The position numbers and the translations under genes were made by a program. From the NCBI RefSeq assembly GCF_900094595.1, contig NZ_FMAD01000001.1, forward strand, positions 558,001-622,000: 64,000 bases of DNA, read 5' to 3'. This document shows positions 30,323-39,242 of the stretch, piece by piece. A model generated the notes under the pieces. The model did no database searches. It was not told the origin of the DNA and worked only from the letters and a program-made list of their open reading frames with translations. Each line of letters opens with the position of its first letter. Positions within the stretch are counted from its first letter, which is position 1. This DNA is from Cupriavidus alkaliphilus (GTDB lineage Bacteria > Pseudomonadota > Gammaproteobacteria > Burkholderiales > Burkholderiaceae).

Positions 30323-31180
30323 TCAGGCCGTCCCGGTGGCAACCGGGCGCGCCGGGTCGGCGCACCACTCGCTCCACGATCCCGGATACAGCGCCGCGCC
30401 GCCCAGGCCCGCCGCTTCCAGCGCCAGCAGATTGTGGCAGGCCGTGACGCCCGAGCCGCACTGCATCACCGCCTGCGCGGCGGCGTGCGTGCCCAGCACC
30501 GCGCCGAATTCCGCGCGCAGGGTCTCGGCCGGCTTGAAGCGGCCTTCCGCGTCCAGGTTGTGCTTGAAGAAACGATTGACCGCGCCCGGGATATGGCCGC
30601 CGACCGGGTCCAGGGTCTCGTTCTCGCCGCGGAAGCGGTCGGGCGCGCGCGCATCGACCACCAGCAGCCGGCCCTGGCCGAGATTGTCGACCAGTGTGTC
30701 CGCGTCGACGGTCGGCACCAGCGACTTGCCGCGGCGGATCGTGCCCGGAACCTCGGGCTCTGCCGCGGCATCGTGCTCCAGCGGCAGGCCGGCCTTGACC
30801 CAGGCGTCCTTGCCGCCATCGAGCACGGCCACGGCATCGTGACCGATCCAGCGCAGCAGCCACCACAGCCGCGCGGCGAACATGCCGCCCTGTGCGTCGT
30901 AGGCGACCACCGGGGTGTCGTCGTCGATGCCGAGTGCCTGCAGGCGCGCGACCAGGTCGTCGGCGTCCGGCAGCGGATGGCGGCCGTTGCGGCCGGTCTT
31001 GGGGCCGGACAGCTCGTTGTCCAGGTGCAGGTAGAAGGCGCCGGGCAGGTGGCCGGTGCGGTAGGCCTCGCGGCCGGCGGCCGGGTCGGCCAGGTCGAAG
31101 CTGCAGTCGATCACGACGCAGCGGCCGGGGCCGGCCAGCAGAGACTGCAGTGCGGTGACGGAAATCAGCGGTTTCTGCAT
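30323..31180 (-). CDS. sseA: 3-mercaptopyruvate/thiosulfate sulfurtransferase
   Basis: 285 residues forming two rhodanese domains. The N-terminal inactive domain ends around residue 135 (VAVLDGGKDAWVKAG). The C-terminal active domain carries the catalytic loop QCGSGVTACHN, the CGSGVTA form typical of 3-mercaptopyruvate sulfurtransferase rather than thiosulfate sulfurtransferase. GGHIPGAVNRFF is also characteristic. The reaction moves sulfane sulfur from 3-mercaptopyruvate to thiols or cyanide in cysteine catabolism. ACAGGA precedes the ATG. Confidence 0.87.
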   Translation of the reverse strand: MQKPLISVTALQSLLAGPGRCVVIDCSFDLADPAAGREAYRTGHLPGAFYLHLDNELSGPKTGRNGRHPLPDADDLVARLQALGIDDDTPVVAYDAQGGMFAARLWWLLRWIGHDAVAVLDGGKDAWVKAGLPLEHDAAAEPEVPGTIRRGKSLVPTVDADTLVDNLGQGRLLVVDARAPDRFRGENETLDPVGGHIPGAVNRFFKHNLDAEGRFKPAETLRAEFGAVLGTHAAAQAVMQCGSGVTACHNLLALEAAGLGGAALYPGSWSEWCADPARPVATGTA

Positions 31181-31235
31181 GGGAATCCTGTAGCGGTCGG
31201 AGAGAGAAATCTAACGCAGTCGGGCTTACCGGATG

Positions 31236-32159
31236 CTACACCTCGGGGTGCACTTCCGCCTCCGGCGACTTGACCGGCGTGGCGGGCGTGGGCTTGGCGT
31301 CGGTGCCCTGGCGCGCGCGCATCAGCGTGGTGGCGATGCCGCTGGCGATGATCAGCCCCATGCCCAGCCACGACAGCCAGTTCAGGCGGTCGGACCAGAT
31401 CAGCATGCCCCACACGCTGGAAAAGACGATGCCGGCGTATTGCAGGTTGGCGGTCAGCAAGGTGTTGCCGCGCTTGTAGGCGCGCGTCATCGCGGTCTGG
31501 CCCAGCGTGGCCAGGATGCCGATCGCCAGCAGCAGGCCGGCGCCATGCCAGGTATGCGGGCTGGTGCCGCCCAGCAGCATCCACACCAGTCCGGCGATCA
31601 TGCCGACCAGCGAGAAATAGAACACGATGCGGCCTTCGGGCTCGCCCAACTGGCCGAGCTGGCGCACCTCGACATAGGCCAGCGCGGTGAAGATGCCCGA
31701 GATCAGCCCGACCAGGCCGCCGGTCAGCTGGTCCTTGCCCACCGACGGCTGCAGCAGGCAGATCACCCCGGCAAACGACAGCAGGATAGCCAGCACCAGG
31801 CGGCGGTCGGCGTTGCCGCCGGTGCCGGCCAGCGCCGCGCTGGCGCCCAGGATCAGCGCGATCCACACCGGCGACATGTAGTTCAGCGTCATCGCTGTGG
31901 CCAGCGGCAGCAGCGAGATCGAGGTGAACCACAGCATCAGCGAGGTCACGCCGAACACGCTGCGCTTGATATGCGACAGCATGTACGGGGTGCGCACCGA
32001 GACCCCGCGCGAGGACAGCAGCACCCACATGATCACCACACTGATCAGGCCGCGGTAGAACACGATCTCGCCGGTGGTATAGAGGTCGGACGCCAGCTTG
32101 ACGCCAACCCCCATCAGCGAAAAGGCGAAGGCGGCGAACAGCATCCAGAGCGATTGCAT
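31236..32159 (-). CDS. EamA/DMT-family transporter
   Basis: 307 residues with ten hydrophobic segments in two EamA repeats (first: LWMLFAAFAFSLMGVGVKLA; second begins LVGLISGIFTALAYVEVRQL). The drug/metabolite transporter superfamily includes amino-acid and metabolite exporters. The C-terminus ends in a polar Pro/Glu tail (about 25 residues) in the cytoplasm. No substrate can be assigned from the sequence. It lies downstream of a Rieske oxygenase gene but is separated from it by a strong terminator, so joint expression is doubtful. Confidence 0.85.
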   Translation of the reverse strand: MQSLWMLFAAFAFSLMGVGVKLASDLYTTGEIVFYRGLISVVIMWVLLSSRGVSVRTPYMLSHIKRSVFGVTSLMLWFTSISLLPLATAMTLNYMSPVWIALILGASAALAGTGGNADRRLVLAILLSFAGVICLLQPSVGKDQLTGGLVGLISGIFTALAYVEVRQLGQLGEPEGRIVFYFSLVGMIAGLVWMLLGGTSPHTWHGAGLLLAIGILATLGQTAMTRAYKRGNTLLTANLQYAGIVFSSVWGMLIWSDRLNWLSWLGMGLIIASGIATTLMRARQGTDAKPTPATPVKSPEAEVHPEV

Positions 32160-32284
32160 GGCGAGGGCGCGGTAAAGCGGGCAGGAGCGAAGGAGAGAGT
32201 GTCGGCGCGCGAGCGGGGCTCTGCGGCTTCGCGTCCATCGCGCCGGACAATGATTCTAGCAGCGCACATCGCCTGCCAAAGCAA

Positions 32285-32308
32285 AACGGACCGCCGTGGC
32301 GGTCCGTT
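32285..32308 (-). terminator. Terminator after the Rieske oxygenase gene
   Basis: A perfect 11-bp inverted repeat (32285-32295 with 32298-32308) lies 39 bases past the Rieske stop on the minus strand, followed there by a TTTTGC run. Confidence 0.7.
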
Positions 32309-32346
32309 GCAGGTTGCGCGATGCAGTGATTTGTGCGCTGATCGCA

Positions 32347-33450
32347 CTAGCCGGCGTAGGCCATGGCGCGGCGGTACCACTCATGGAAGTGCTGCATGCC
32401 GTCTTCCATCGGCGACTGGTACGGGCCGACCTCGCTGGTGCCGCGCTTGAGCAGCGCCAGCCGGCCGGCATCCATGCGTTCGGCGATTTCGTCGTCCTCG
32501 ATGCAGGTTTCCATGTAGGCGGCGCGCTCGGCCTCGACGAACTCGCGCTCGAACAGCGCGATTTCCTCGGGGTAGTAGAACTCCACCACATTGCGGGTCT
32601 TGCGCGGGCCGATCGGGTGCAGCGTCGAGATCACCAGCACGTTCGGGTACCACTCCACCATGATGTTGGGGTAGTAGGTGAGCCAGATCGCGCCGTGCTT
32701 GGGCAGCACGCCGTTGTTGAAGCGCAGCACCGCGTCGTGCCATTTCTGGTACGTCGCGCTGCCGGGGCGCTTCAGGCCGGCGTGCAGGCCCACGGTCTGC
32801 ACGCTGTGCCATTCGCCGAACTCCCACTTGAGGTCGTCGCACGAGACGAAGCTGCCCAGCCCCGGGTGGAACGGCACCACGTGGTAGTCCTCGAGGTAGA
32901 CCTCGATGAAGGTCTTCCAGTTGTAGTCGCACTCGTGCACCTCGACGTGGTCGAGCATGTAGCCGTCGAAGTTCAGGTCCTGCGCCACCCCCAGCCGCGC
33001 CAGGTCGGCGCGCACGTCGCGCGGGCCCTCGAACAGCAGGCCGTTCCAGTTCTGCAGCGGCGAGCGCTTCAGGTGCAGGCAGGGCTGCTTGTCGAAATGC
33101 GGCGCGCCGAGCAGTTCGCCCTTGAGGTCGTAGGTCCAGCGGTGCAGGGGGCAGACGATGTTCTGCTTGTTGCCGCGGCCGTTCAGCATGATGGCCTGGC
33201 GATGGCGGCAGACGTTGGACATCAGCTCGACGCCGGCGGCGTTGCGCACCAGCATGCGTCCTTCGTCCTCGGCCTTGAGCGTGTGGTAGTCGCCGGTTTC
33301 CGGGACCATCAGTTCGTGGCCGACATAGCCCGGGCCATTCCGGAACAGCAGTTCGAGTTCTTGTTGATGCAGCGCTTCGTCGAAGTAGACGCCGACGGGC
33401 AGTTGCGAATCAGCCGGCGCCAGGTTGAGCGCGGTGCTGAGATTGGACAT
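32347..33450 (-). CDS. Rieske [2Fe-2S] aromatic ring-hydroxylating oxygenase, alpha subunit
   Basis: 367 residues from the ATG at 33450; 15 upstream codons are disregarded. The N-terminal Rieske domain has CRH (about residue 81) and CPLH about 19 residues later, binding the 2Fe-2S cluster. The catalytic domain contains NWKTFIEVYLEDYHVVPFHPG, where the His residues ligate mononuclear iron. The family hydroxylates aromatic or quaternary-amine substrates using electrons from a separate reductase. No reductase, ferredoxin or beta subunit gene adjoins it, so its partner must be elsewhere. Substrate unknown. Confidence 0.85.
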   Translation of the reverse strand: MSNLSTALNLAPADSQLPVGVYFDEALHQQELELLFRNGPGYVGHELMVPETGDYHTLKAEDEGRMLVRNAAGVELMSNVCRHRQAIMLNGRGNKQNIVCPLHRWTYDLKGELLGAPHFDKQPCLHLKRSPLQNWNGLLFEGPRDVRADLARLGVAQDLNFDGYMLDHVEVHECDYNWKTFIEVYLEDYHVVPFHPGLGSFVSCDDLKWEFGEWHSVQTVGLHAGLKRPGSATYQKWHDAVLRFNNGVLPKHGAIWLTYYPNIMVEWYPNVLVISTLHPIGPRKTRNVVEFYYPEEIALFEREFVEAERAAYMETCIEDDEIAERMDAGRLALLKRGTSEVGPYQSPMEDGMQHFHEWYRRAMAYAG

Positions 33451-33827
33451 TATCCCCACTCCCAGATGAACAGGTGAAAGCAGTGAACAACCCAACCATC
33501 GAAAATGGAATCGATTTGGGAAACACTGCCGCCCGGTGTGGACGCTCTCGCGACCCCTGGCGGCGAACGAAAGATTGTACCCGACCCGAAAAGTTAAGGG
33601 ACTGATTTTTTTGCCTTTTTAGCGAAAAAGTCGACCCGGGTCGTCATCGGGGTGCCGTAGCGGGCGCATTCGGAAAGACGACCCGAGCGCACAAGTCACT
33701 TCCGCCTCGGAAGCACCCGATCGGGGCACGGTATCCCCCTGCAAGATGGGGGCAGGGCCGCGCTTTGGCGTAAAATCCGGGCTTCCCCCTTCCGGGTTTC
33801 CCCCGGTTCCAGATTCCAGGGCCTGAT
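33451..33827. other. 377-base divergent intergenic region (Rieske / xseB)
   Basis: No gene is evident. It contains a TAAAAT -10 for xseB (33771-33776), a minus-strand TACAAT (33573-33578) that may serve the Rieske gene, an AT-rich stretch with T7 and T5 runs (33604-33620), and a perfect 12-bp palindrome CGACCCGGGTCG (33632-33643) with a related half-site GACGACCCGAG about 35 bases on. The palindrome is a candidate operator. Confidence 0.4.
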
Positions 33828-34142
33828 ATGCCAAAAACGATGACCGCTCCGGTCCAGACCGACAATACCGCCGACGCCGCCTCGGTGCCGCCCGCTTCCT
33901 ACGAAGCGGCGATGGCCGAACTGGAGACGCTGGTGGCCAGCATGGAGAGCGGCGAGCTGCCGCTCGAGGCCTCGCTGGCGGCGTACCGCCGCGGCGCCGA
34001 GCTGGTGCGCTACTGCCAGCAGAAGCTGGAGCGGGTCGAGCAGCAGGTGCGGGTACTGGAGGGCGACGCGCTCAGGCCGCTGGCGGGCGAGGCCAACGGG
34101 ACCAATGGCGGCAATGGGTCACAGGGGACGGACGAGGCATGA
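33828..34142 (+). CDS. xseB: Exodeoxyribonuclease VII small subunit
   Basis: 104 residues. The core [51 protein letters not shown] is the two-helix XseB fold. The protein has an N-terminal polar extension (about 20 residues) and a Gly/Asn-rich C-terminal tail. XseB binds the XseA catalytic subunit, which is not in this window, to degrade single-stranded DNA. Its stop overlaps the ispA start (ATGA), and the xseB-ispA-dxs order is widely conserved in Proteobacteria. Confidence 0.92.
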   Translation: MPKTMTAPVQTDNTADAASVPPASYEAAMAELETLVASMESGELPLEASLAAYRRGAELVRYCQQKLERVEQQVRVLEGDALRPLAGEANGTNGGNGSQGTDEA

Positions 34143-35023
34143 GCGACTTCGCACAATGGATGCAGGCGCAGGGCGTGCGCACCGAGGCCGCCCTGCAGGC
34201 CGCGCTGCCCGACGCCGGCACGGTGCCGCATACGCTGCACGAAGCGATGCGCTATGCTGCGCTGGGCGGCGGCAAGCGCGTGCGCCCGCTGCTGGTCCAT
34301 GCCGCCGGCGAAGTCAGCGGCGCGGCCCCGGCCGCCTGCGACGCGGCCGCCTGCGCGGTGGAGATGATCCACGCCTATTCGCTGGTCCACGACGACATGC
34401 CGTGCATGGACGACGACGACCTGCGCCGCGGCCGGCCGACCGTGCACAAGGCCTATGACGAGGCCACCGCGCTGCTGGTCGGCGATGCGCTGCAGACCCA
34501 GGCCTTCATCGTGCTGGCGGAGGCCGGGCCGATCGCGCCGGCGGTGCGGCTGCAGCTGGTGGCGGAGCTGGCGCGGGCCTCGGGCTCGGCCGGCATGGCC
34601 GGCGGCCAGGCGATCGACCTGCAGAACGTGGGCCGCGCCATGACGCGCGACGCGCTCGAGGCCATGCACCGCATGAAGACCGGCGCGCTGCTGCGCGCCA
34701 GCGTGCGCATGGGTGCGCTGTGTGGCGAGATCGATGCCCAGGGCCTGGCCGCGCTGGACCGCTACGCGGCGGCGGTGGGATTGGCGTTCCAGGTCGTAGA
34801 CGATATTCTGGACGTCACCGCCGATACCGCGACGCTGGGCAAGACCGCCGGCAAGGACGCCGCCCACGACAAGCCGACCTATGTGTCGCTGCTGGGGCTG
34901 GACGCGGCCCGCGAACTGGCCGGGTCGCTGCGCGCCGAGGCCTACGAGGCGCTGGCCGGCTTCGGCGAGCGCGCCGCGCGCCTGCGCGACCTGGCGGACC
35001 TGATCGTGCTGCGCACGCATTAA
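34139..35023 (+). CDS. ispA: Farnesyl (polyprenyl) diphosphate synthase
   Basis: 294 residues. The first Asp-rich motif, [18 protein letters not shown], has the four-residue spacing between aspartates typical of bacterial FPP synthases, and the second is [17 protein letters not shown] near residue 41 and GGQAIDL are also diagnostic. The enzyme condenses IPP with DMAPP and GPP to farnesyl diphosphate for quinones, hopanoids and undecaprenyl phosphate. Translation is coupled to xseB by a 4-base overlap, and dxs, which supplies the pathway, begins 24 bases after its stop. Confidence 0.93.
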   Translation: MSDFAQWMQAQGVRTEAALQAALPDAGTVPHTLHEAMRYAALGGGKRVRPLLVHAAGEVSGAAPAACDAAACAVEMIHAYSLVHDDMPCMDDDDLRRGRPTVHKAYDEATALLVGDALQTQAFIVLAEAGPIAPAVRLQLVAELARASGSAGMAGGQAIDLQNVGRAMTRDALEAMHRMKTGALLRASVRMGALCGEIDAQGLAALDRYAAAVGLAFQVVDDILDVTADTATLGKTAGKDAAHDKPTYVSLLGLDAARELAGSLRAEAYEALAGFGERAARLRDLADLIVLRTH

Positions 35024-35047
35024 ACTAGAGCCGGCCGAACGGACATC

Positions 35048-36964
35048 ATGACCTACGCACTCCTCAACAAGATTGACGCCCCCGCGGACCTGCGCAAGCT
35101 CGACCGGCGCGAGCTCCAGACCCTGGCCGACGAACTGCGCGCCTATGTGCTGGAGTCGGTCTCGCAGACCGGCGGCCACCTGTCGTCCAACCTGGGCACG
35201 GTCGAACTGACCATCGCGCTGCACTATGTCTTCAACACTCCGGACGACCGGCTGGTGTGGGACGTGGGCCACCAGAGCTATCCGCACAAGATCCTGACCG
35301 GGCGCCGCGAACGCATGCGCACGCTGCGCCAGTGGGGCGGCATCTCAGGTTTCCCGCGCCGCAGCGAGAGCGAATACGACACCTTCGGCACCGCGCACTC
35401 GTCGACCTCGATCTCGGCCGCGCTGGGCATGGCGCTGGGCGCGCGCACGCTGGGCCAAAAGCGCGTCTCGGTGGCGGTGATCGGCGACGGCGCGATGACC
35501 GCGGGCATGGCCTTCGAGGCGCTCAACAACGCCGGCGTCTACAAGAACCTGCCGCTGGTGGTGGTGCTCAACGACAACGACATGTCGATCTCGCCGCCGG
35601 TGGGCGCGCTCAACCGCCACCTGGCACGGCTGCTGAGCGGCCAGTTCTACGCCGCCACCAAGAAGGGCATCGAGAAGGTGCTGTCGGTGGCGCCGCCGGT
35701 GCTGGAGTTCGCCAAGCGCTTCGAGGAACATGCCAAGGGCATGATGGTGCCGGCCACGCTGTTCGAGGAATTCGGCTTCAACTACATCGGCCCGATCGAC
35801 GGCCACGACCTGAATTCGCTGGTGCCGACGTTGCAGAACATCCGCGAGCGCGCGCTCGAGGGCGGCGGCCCGCAGTTCCTGCACGTGGTCACCAAGAAGG
35901 GCCAGGGCTACAAGCTGGCCGAGGCCGACCCGATCCTCTACCACGGTCCGGGCAAGTTCAATCCGGCCGAAGGCATCCGCCCGGCCGCCAAGCCCGCGCG
36001 CAAGACCTACACCCAGGTGTTCGGCGACTGGCTGTGCGACATGGCCGCGGCCGACAAGCGCCTGGTCGGCATCACCCCGGCGATGCGCGAGGGCTCGGGC
36101 ATGGTCGAGTTCGAGAAGCGCTTCCCGGAGCGCTACTACGACGTCGGCATCGCCGAGCAGCATGCGGTGACCTTCGCCGGCGGCCTGGCATGCGAGGGCC
36201 TGAAGCCGGTGGTGGCGATCTACTCGACCTTCCTGCAGCGCGGCTACGACCAGCTGATCCACGACGTGGCGCTGCAGAACCTGCCGGTGGTGTTCGCGCT
36301 GGACCGCGCCGGCCTGGTCGGCGCCGATGGCGCCACGCATGCGGGCGCCTACGATATCGCCTACCTGCGCTGCATCCCCAACATGATGGTGATGACGCCG
36401 TCCGACGAGAACGAATGCCGCCAGCTGCTGACCACGGCATTTCAGCAGGACTGCCCGACCGCGGTGCGCTATCCGCGCGGCTCCGGCCCGGGCGCGGCGA
36501 TTGCCGCCGACCTGGCGCCGGTGCCGGTGGGCAAGGGCGTGGTGCGCCGCGACGGCGGGGCGCGCGCCGGGCACCGCGTGGGCTTGCTGGCATTCGGCTC
36601 GATGGTGCAGCCGGCGCTGGGCGCGGCCGAGGCACTGGACGCCACCGTGGCCGACATGCGCTTCGTCAAGCCGCTCGACGTGGCGCTGGTCCGGCGCCTG
36701 GCCGCCGACCACGACTACCTGGTGACGGTGGAAGAGGGCAGCGTGATGGGCGGTGCCGGCAGCGCCGTGCTGGAGGCGCTGGCCGAGGCCGGCATCGACA
36801 AGCCGGTGCTGACGCTGGGCCTGCCCGACCGCTTCGTCGACCATGGCGACCCGGCCTTCCTGCTGCAGCAATGCGGCCTCGACGCGGCCGGCATCGAGCG
36901 CTCGGTGCGCGAGCGTTTCGGGCTCGACCAGGCCCAGGTGACGGTCGCCTCGCGCGTGGCCTGA
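35048..36964 (+). CDS. dxs: 1-deoxy-D-xylulose-5-phosphate synthase
   Basis: 638 residues. This is a transketolase-like TPP enzyme: the TPP/Mg site [18 protein letters not shown] with the Asn in [12 protein letters not shown], an early [17 protein letters not shown], and the central domain [15 protein letters not shown] with the activating Glu. It joins pyruvate and glyceraldehyde-3-phosphate, the first and controlling step of the MEP isoprenoid pathway. It is third in the xseB-ispA-dxs operon. A structured leader and folE2 follow. Confidence 0.96.
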   Translation: MTYALLNKIDAPADLRKLDRRELQTLADELRAYVLESVSQTGGHLSSNLGTVELTIALHYVFNTPDDRLVWDVGHQSYPHKILTGRRERMRTLRQWGGISGFPRRSESEYDTFGTAHSSTSISAALGMALGARTLGQKRVSVAVIGDGAMTAGMAFEALNNAGVYKNLPLVVVLNDNDMSISPPVGALNRHLARLLSGQFYAATKKGIEKVLSVAPPVLEFAKRFEEHAKGMMVPATLFEEFGFNYIGPIDGHDLNSLVPTLQNIRERALEGGGPQFLHVVTKKGQGYKLAEADPILYHGPGKFNPAEGIRPAAKPARKTYTQVFGDWLCDMAAADKRLVGITPAMREGSGMVEFEKRFPERYYDVGIAEQHAVTFAGGLACEGLKPVVAIYSTFLQRGYDQLIHDVALQNLPVVFALDRAGLVGADGATHAGAYDIAYLRCIPNMMVMTPSDENECRQLLTTAFQQDCPTAVRYPRGSGPGAAIAADLAPVPVGKGVVRRDGGARAGHRVGLLAFGSMVQPALGAAEALDATVADMRFVKPLDVALVRRLAADHDYLVTVEEGSVMGGAGSAVLEALAEAGIDKPVLTLGLPDRFVDHGDPAFLLQQCGLDAAGIERSVRERFGLDQAQVTVASRVA

Positions 36965-37022
36965 TCACCTGCCATCCCGGGGGGATTCGGGCCGCCGCGC
37001 CACGAGTGCGTCCGAATTCCCT

Positions 37023-37173
37023 TACACTCCGTTTTTTGTGTTCGCAGCTGCGGGTCGGCACGCCAGTGCCGGGTCCCGTGGTTTCACACTCGTTGCGCGG
37101 CATGGAGGGACTGCGAAAATGCCGCGACCGTAAGGGCTTGCGCTTGCCTGCGCAACCCTGGAGGAAACCGTAG
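37023..37173 (+). promoter_or_regulatory. Structured 5' leader of folE2 (three hairpins)
   Basis: A likely -10 (TACACT, 37023-37028) starts a leader of about 140 bases with three successive hairpins. The first is CGGCAC/GTGCCG at 37056-37061/37066-37071, enclosed by CGGG/CCCG. The second is CGCGGCAT/ATGCCGCG at 37096-37103/37119-37126 around a 15-base loop. The third is TTGCGC/GCGCAA at 37138-37143/37150-37155, with GGG/CCC below a bulged C. The third ends directly against the GGAGG ribosome-binding site. No known riboswitch class was recognised. Confidence 0.45.
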
Positions 37174-37977
37174 ATGAATGACATCAACCCCGCCTTCATC
37201 ATGCCCGACGTCCAGTCGAGCCCCGACACCCGCCAGATTCCGATCCAGCGTGTCGGCGTGAAGGGCGTGCGCTATCCCGTGACCCTGAAGACCCCGGCCG
37301 GCATCGTGCCGACCGTCGGCACCTTCAACCTCGACGTGCATCTGCCCGCCGAGCAGAAGGGCACGCATATGTCGCGCTTCGTCGCGCTGCTGGAAGAAGA
37401 GCGCGCGCCGCTGGAGCTGGCCAGCTTCCGGCTGATGCTGGACAAGATGCTGGAGAAGCTCGAAGCCGACGCCGGCCGCATCGAGGTCACGTTCCCGTAC
37501 TTCATCAGCAAGATCGCGCCGGTGTCGGGCGTGGAGTCGCTGCTGGACTACGAGGTCACGCTGACCGGCGAGGTGCGCAATGGCGCCACGCGGGTGTTCC
37601 TGAAGGCGCTGGTGCCGGTGACCAGCCTGTGCCCGTGCTCGAAGAAGATCTCGCAGTACGGCGCGCACAACCAGCGCTCGCATATCACCATGAACGTCGA
37701 GCTGGCCGGCGAGCTGCCGGTGGAAGCGCTGGTGCGCATGGCCGAGGAAGAGGCGTCGTGCGAGCTGTGGGGGCTGCTCAAGCGGCCCGACGAAAAGTTC
37801 GTCACCGAGCGTGCCTACGAGAACCCCAAGTTCGTCGAGGACCTGGTGCGCGACATCGCCATGCGGCTGAATGCCGACGAGCGCATCGTGGCCTATGTGC
37901 TGGAGGCGGAGAACTTCGAGTCGATCCACAACCACAGCGCGTATGCGGTGATCGAGCGGGACAAGCGCGTCGGTTGA
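37174..37977 (+). CDS. folE2: GTP cyclohydrolase FolE2 (type IB)
   Basis: 267 residues, typical for FolE2 and unrelated in length to FolE. Diagnostic segments are [23 protein letters not shown] near the start and [23 protein letters not shown], which holds the metal-binding Cys. The enzyme converts GTP to 7,8-dihydroneopterin triphosphate for folate and 7-deazaguanine synthesis. FolE2 tolerates metals other than zinc and in many bacteria is induced by zinc limitation; here no Zur-like box was recognised, but the leader is strongly structured. GGAGG is 9 bases before the ATG. Confidence 0.93.
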   Translation: MNDINPAFIMPDVQSSPDTRQIPIQRVGVKGVRYPVTLKTPAGIVPTVGTFNLDVHLPAEQKGTHMSRFVALLEEERAPLELASFRLMLDKMLEKLEADAGRIEVTFPYFISKIAPVSGVESLLDYEVTLTGEVRNGATRVFLKALVPVTSLCPCSKKISQYGAHNQRSHITMNVELAGELPVEALVRMAEEEASCELWGLLKRPDEKFVTERAYENPKFVEDLVRDIAMRLNADERIVAYVLEAENFESIHNHSAYAVIERDKRVG

Positions 37978-37994
37978 TCGGGTTGTCGCTGCCA

Positions 37995-38028
37995 AAGAAA
38001 AAGCCACCGCATGCGGTGGCTTTTTCTT
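37995..38028. terminator. Bidirectional terminator between folE2 and tsaD
   Basis: A perfect 16-bp inverted repeat (37995-38010 with 38013-38028) carries AAGAAAAA and TTTTTCTT ends around a GC core, serving both convergent genes. Confidence 0.9.
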
Positions 38029-38051
38029 GGGGCGCCTGGGTATGTCGACGG

Positions 38052-39095
38052 TCAGGCAGCCGAGGGCAAGCGGATATCCGCCAGATCCCAGCGCGGCGTC
38101 ACGCCATAACCGTATTCACGCCGCGCCAGCTCCGGCGCGGCCTGCAAGCGCATCGCGCCCGCAAACGCGATCATCGCGCCGTTGTCGGTGCAGAACGCCA
38201 GGTCAGGGTAGTAGACCTCCAGCTTGCGCTGCCTGCCGAGCTGGTCCAGCCGTTCGCGCAGTTGCCGGTTGGCGCCGACGCCGCCGGCCACCACCAGCCG
38301 CTTGTGGCCGGTTTGCTTGAGCGCCGCCATCGACTTGGCCGCCAGCACGTCGACGATCGCATCGACGAAGGCGCGCGCGAGGTTGGCGCGGTCCTGCTCG
38401 CAGGTATTGGCCAGCTTGCGGGTTTGCGTCAGCACTGCGGTCTTCAGGCCGGCGAAGGAGAAATCCAGGTTGCCCGAATGCAGCATCGGCCGCGGCAGCT
38501 CGAACGCGCCGGGCATGCCGAACTCGGCCAGGCGCGACACTTCCGGCCCGCCCGGATAGCCCAGGCCCAGCAGCTTGGCGGTCTTGTCGAACGCTTCGCC
38601 GGCGGCATCGTCCAGGGTTTCGCCGAGCAGCGCGTAGTCGCCGATGCCGCGCACTTCCATCAGCTGCGTATGCCCGCCGGACACCAGCAGCGCCACGAAC
38701 GGGAATGGCGGCGGCTCGCCCGTCAGCAGCGGCGACAGCAGGTGCCCTTCCAGGTGATGCACGCCCACCATCGGCACGTTCAGCGCGAAGCCCAGCGCAT
38801 TGGCCACCGAGGCGCCGACCAGCAGCGCGCCGGCCAGCCCGGGGCCCTGGGTGAAGGCAATGGCGTCGATGTCCTGGCGGCCGCGGCCGGCGTCGGCCAG
38901 CACCTGCTCCAGCAGCGGCAGCACGCGGCGGATATGGTCGCGCGAGGCCAGCTCGGGGACCACGCCGCCGTAGTCGCGGTGCATGGCGATCTGCGAGTGC
39001 AGCGCGTGCGCGAGCAGGCCGGCGCCGGTGTCATAGAGGGCGAGGCCGGTTTCGTCGCAGGAAGATTCGATGCCGAGGACAAGCATGAGAGGCAT
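38052..39095 (-). CDS. tsaD: tRNA N6-threonylcarbamoyladenosine transferase subunit TsaD
   Basis: 347 residues. It has the ASKHA fold with [18 protein letters not shown] at the N-terminus, the metal-binding histidines in [24 protein letters not shown], and [14 protein letters not shown]. With TsaB, TsaE and the TsaC product it installs t6A at position 37 of ANN-decoding tRNAs. The ATG at 39095 is kept because GGAAACG precedes it; an ATG three codons later (39086) is possible. It converges on folE2 and is divergent from the flavoprotein gene at 39243. Confidence 0.95.
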   Translation of the reverse strand: MPLMLVLGIESSCDETGLALYDTGAGLLAHALHSQIAMHRDYGGVVPELASRDHIRRVLPLLEQVLADAGRGRQDIDAIAFTQGPGLAGALLVGASVANALGFALNVPMVGVHHLEGHLLSPLLTGEPPPFPFVALLVSGGHTQLMEVRGIGDYALLGETLDDAAGEAFDKTAKLLGLGYPGGPEVSRLAEFGMPGAFELPRPMLHSGNLDFSFAGLKTAVLTQTRKLANTCEQDRANLARAFVDAIVDVLAAKSMAALKQTGHKRLVVAGGVGANRQLRERLDQLGRQRKLEVYYPDLAFCTDNGAMIAFAGAMRLQAAPELARREYGYGVTPRWDLADIRLPSAA

Positions 39096-39187
39096 GACGC
39101 CGTTTCCGGTCAGGGGAAACAGCCGTCGGAATAAGGGTTTGCGGGAAGCGCGCAGGGTAGCACAGCGGCGCGCTGCGCGCTTTTCGC

Positions 39188-39193
39188 TACAAT
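39188..39193 (+). promoter_or_regulatory. -10 element (TACAAT) for the HI0933-type flavoprotein gene
   Basis: TACAAT lies 49 bases upstream of the ATG at 39243. No good -35 is seen. Confidence 0.45.
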
Positions 39194-39242
39194 CTGCCCT
39201 TTCTCAGGCGGTGGCAAGACACATGGATTCGCGAGGCGTGCA

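Noticed and set aside
37023..37173. Cobalamin, THF or preQ1 riboswitch before folE2
   Set aside because: No B12-box or other class-defining conserved sequence could be identified, so only an unassigned structured leader is reported.
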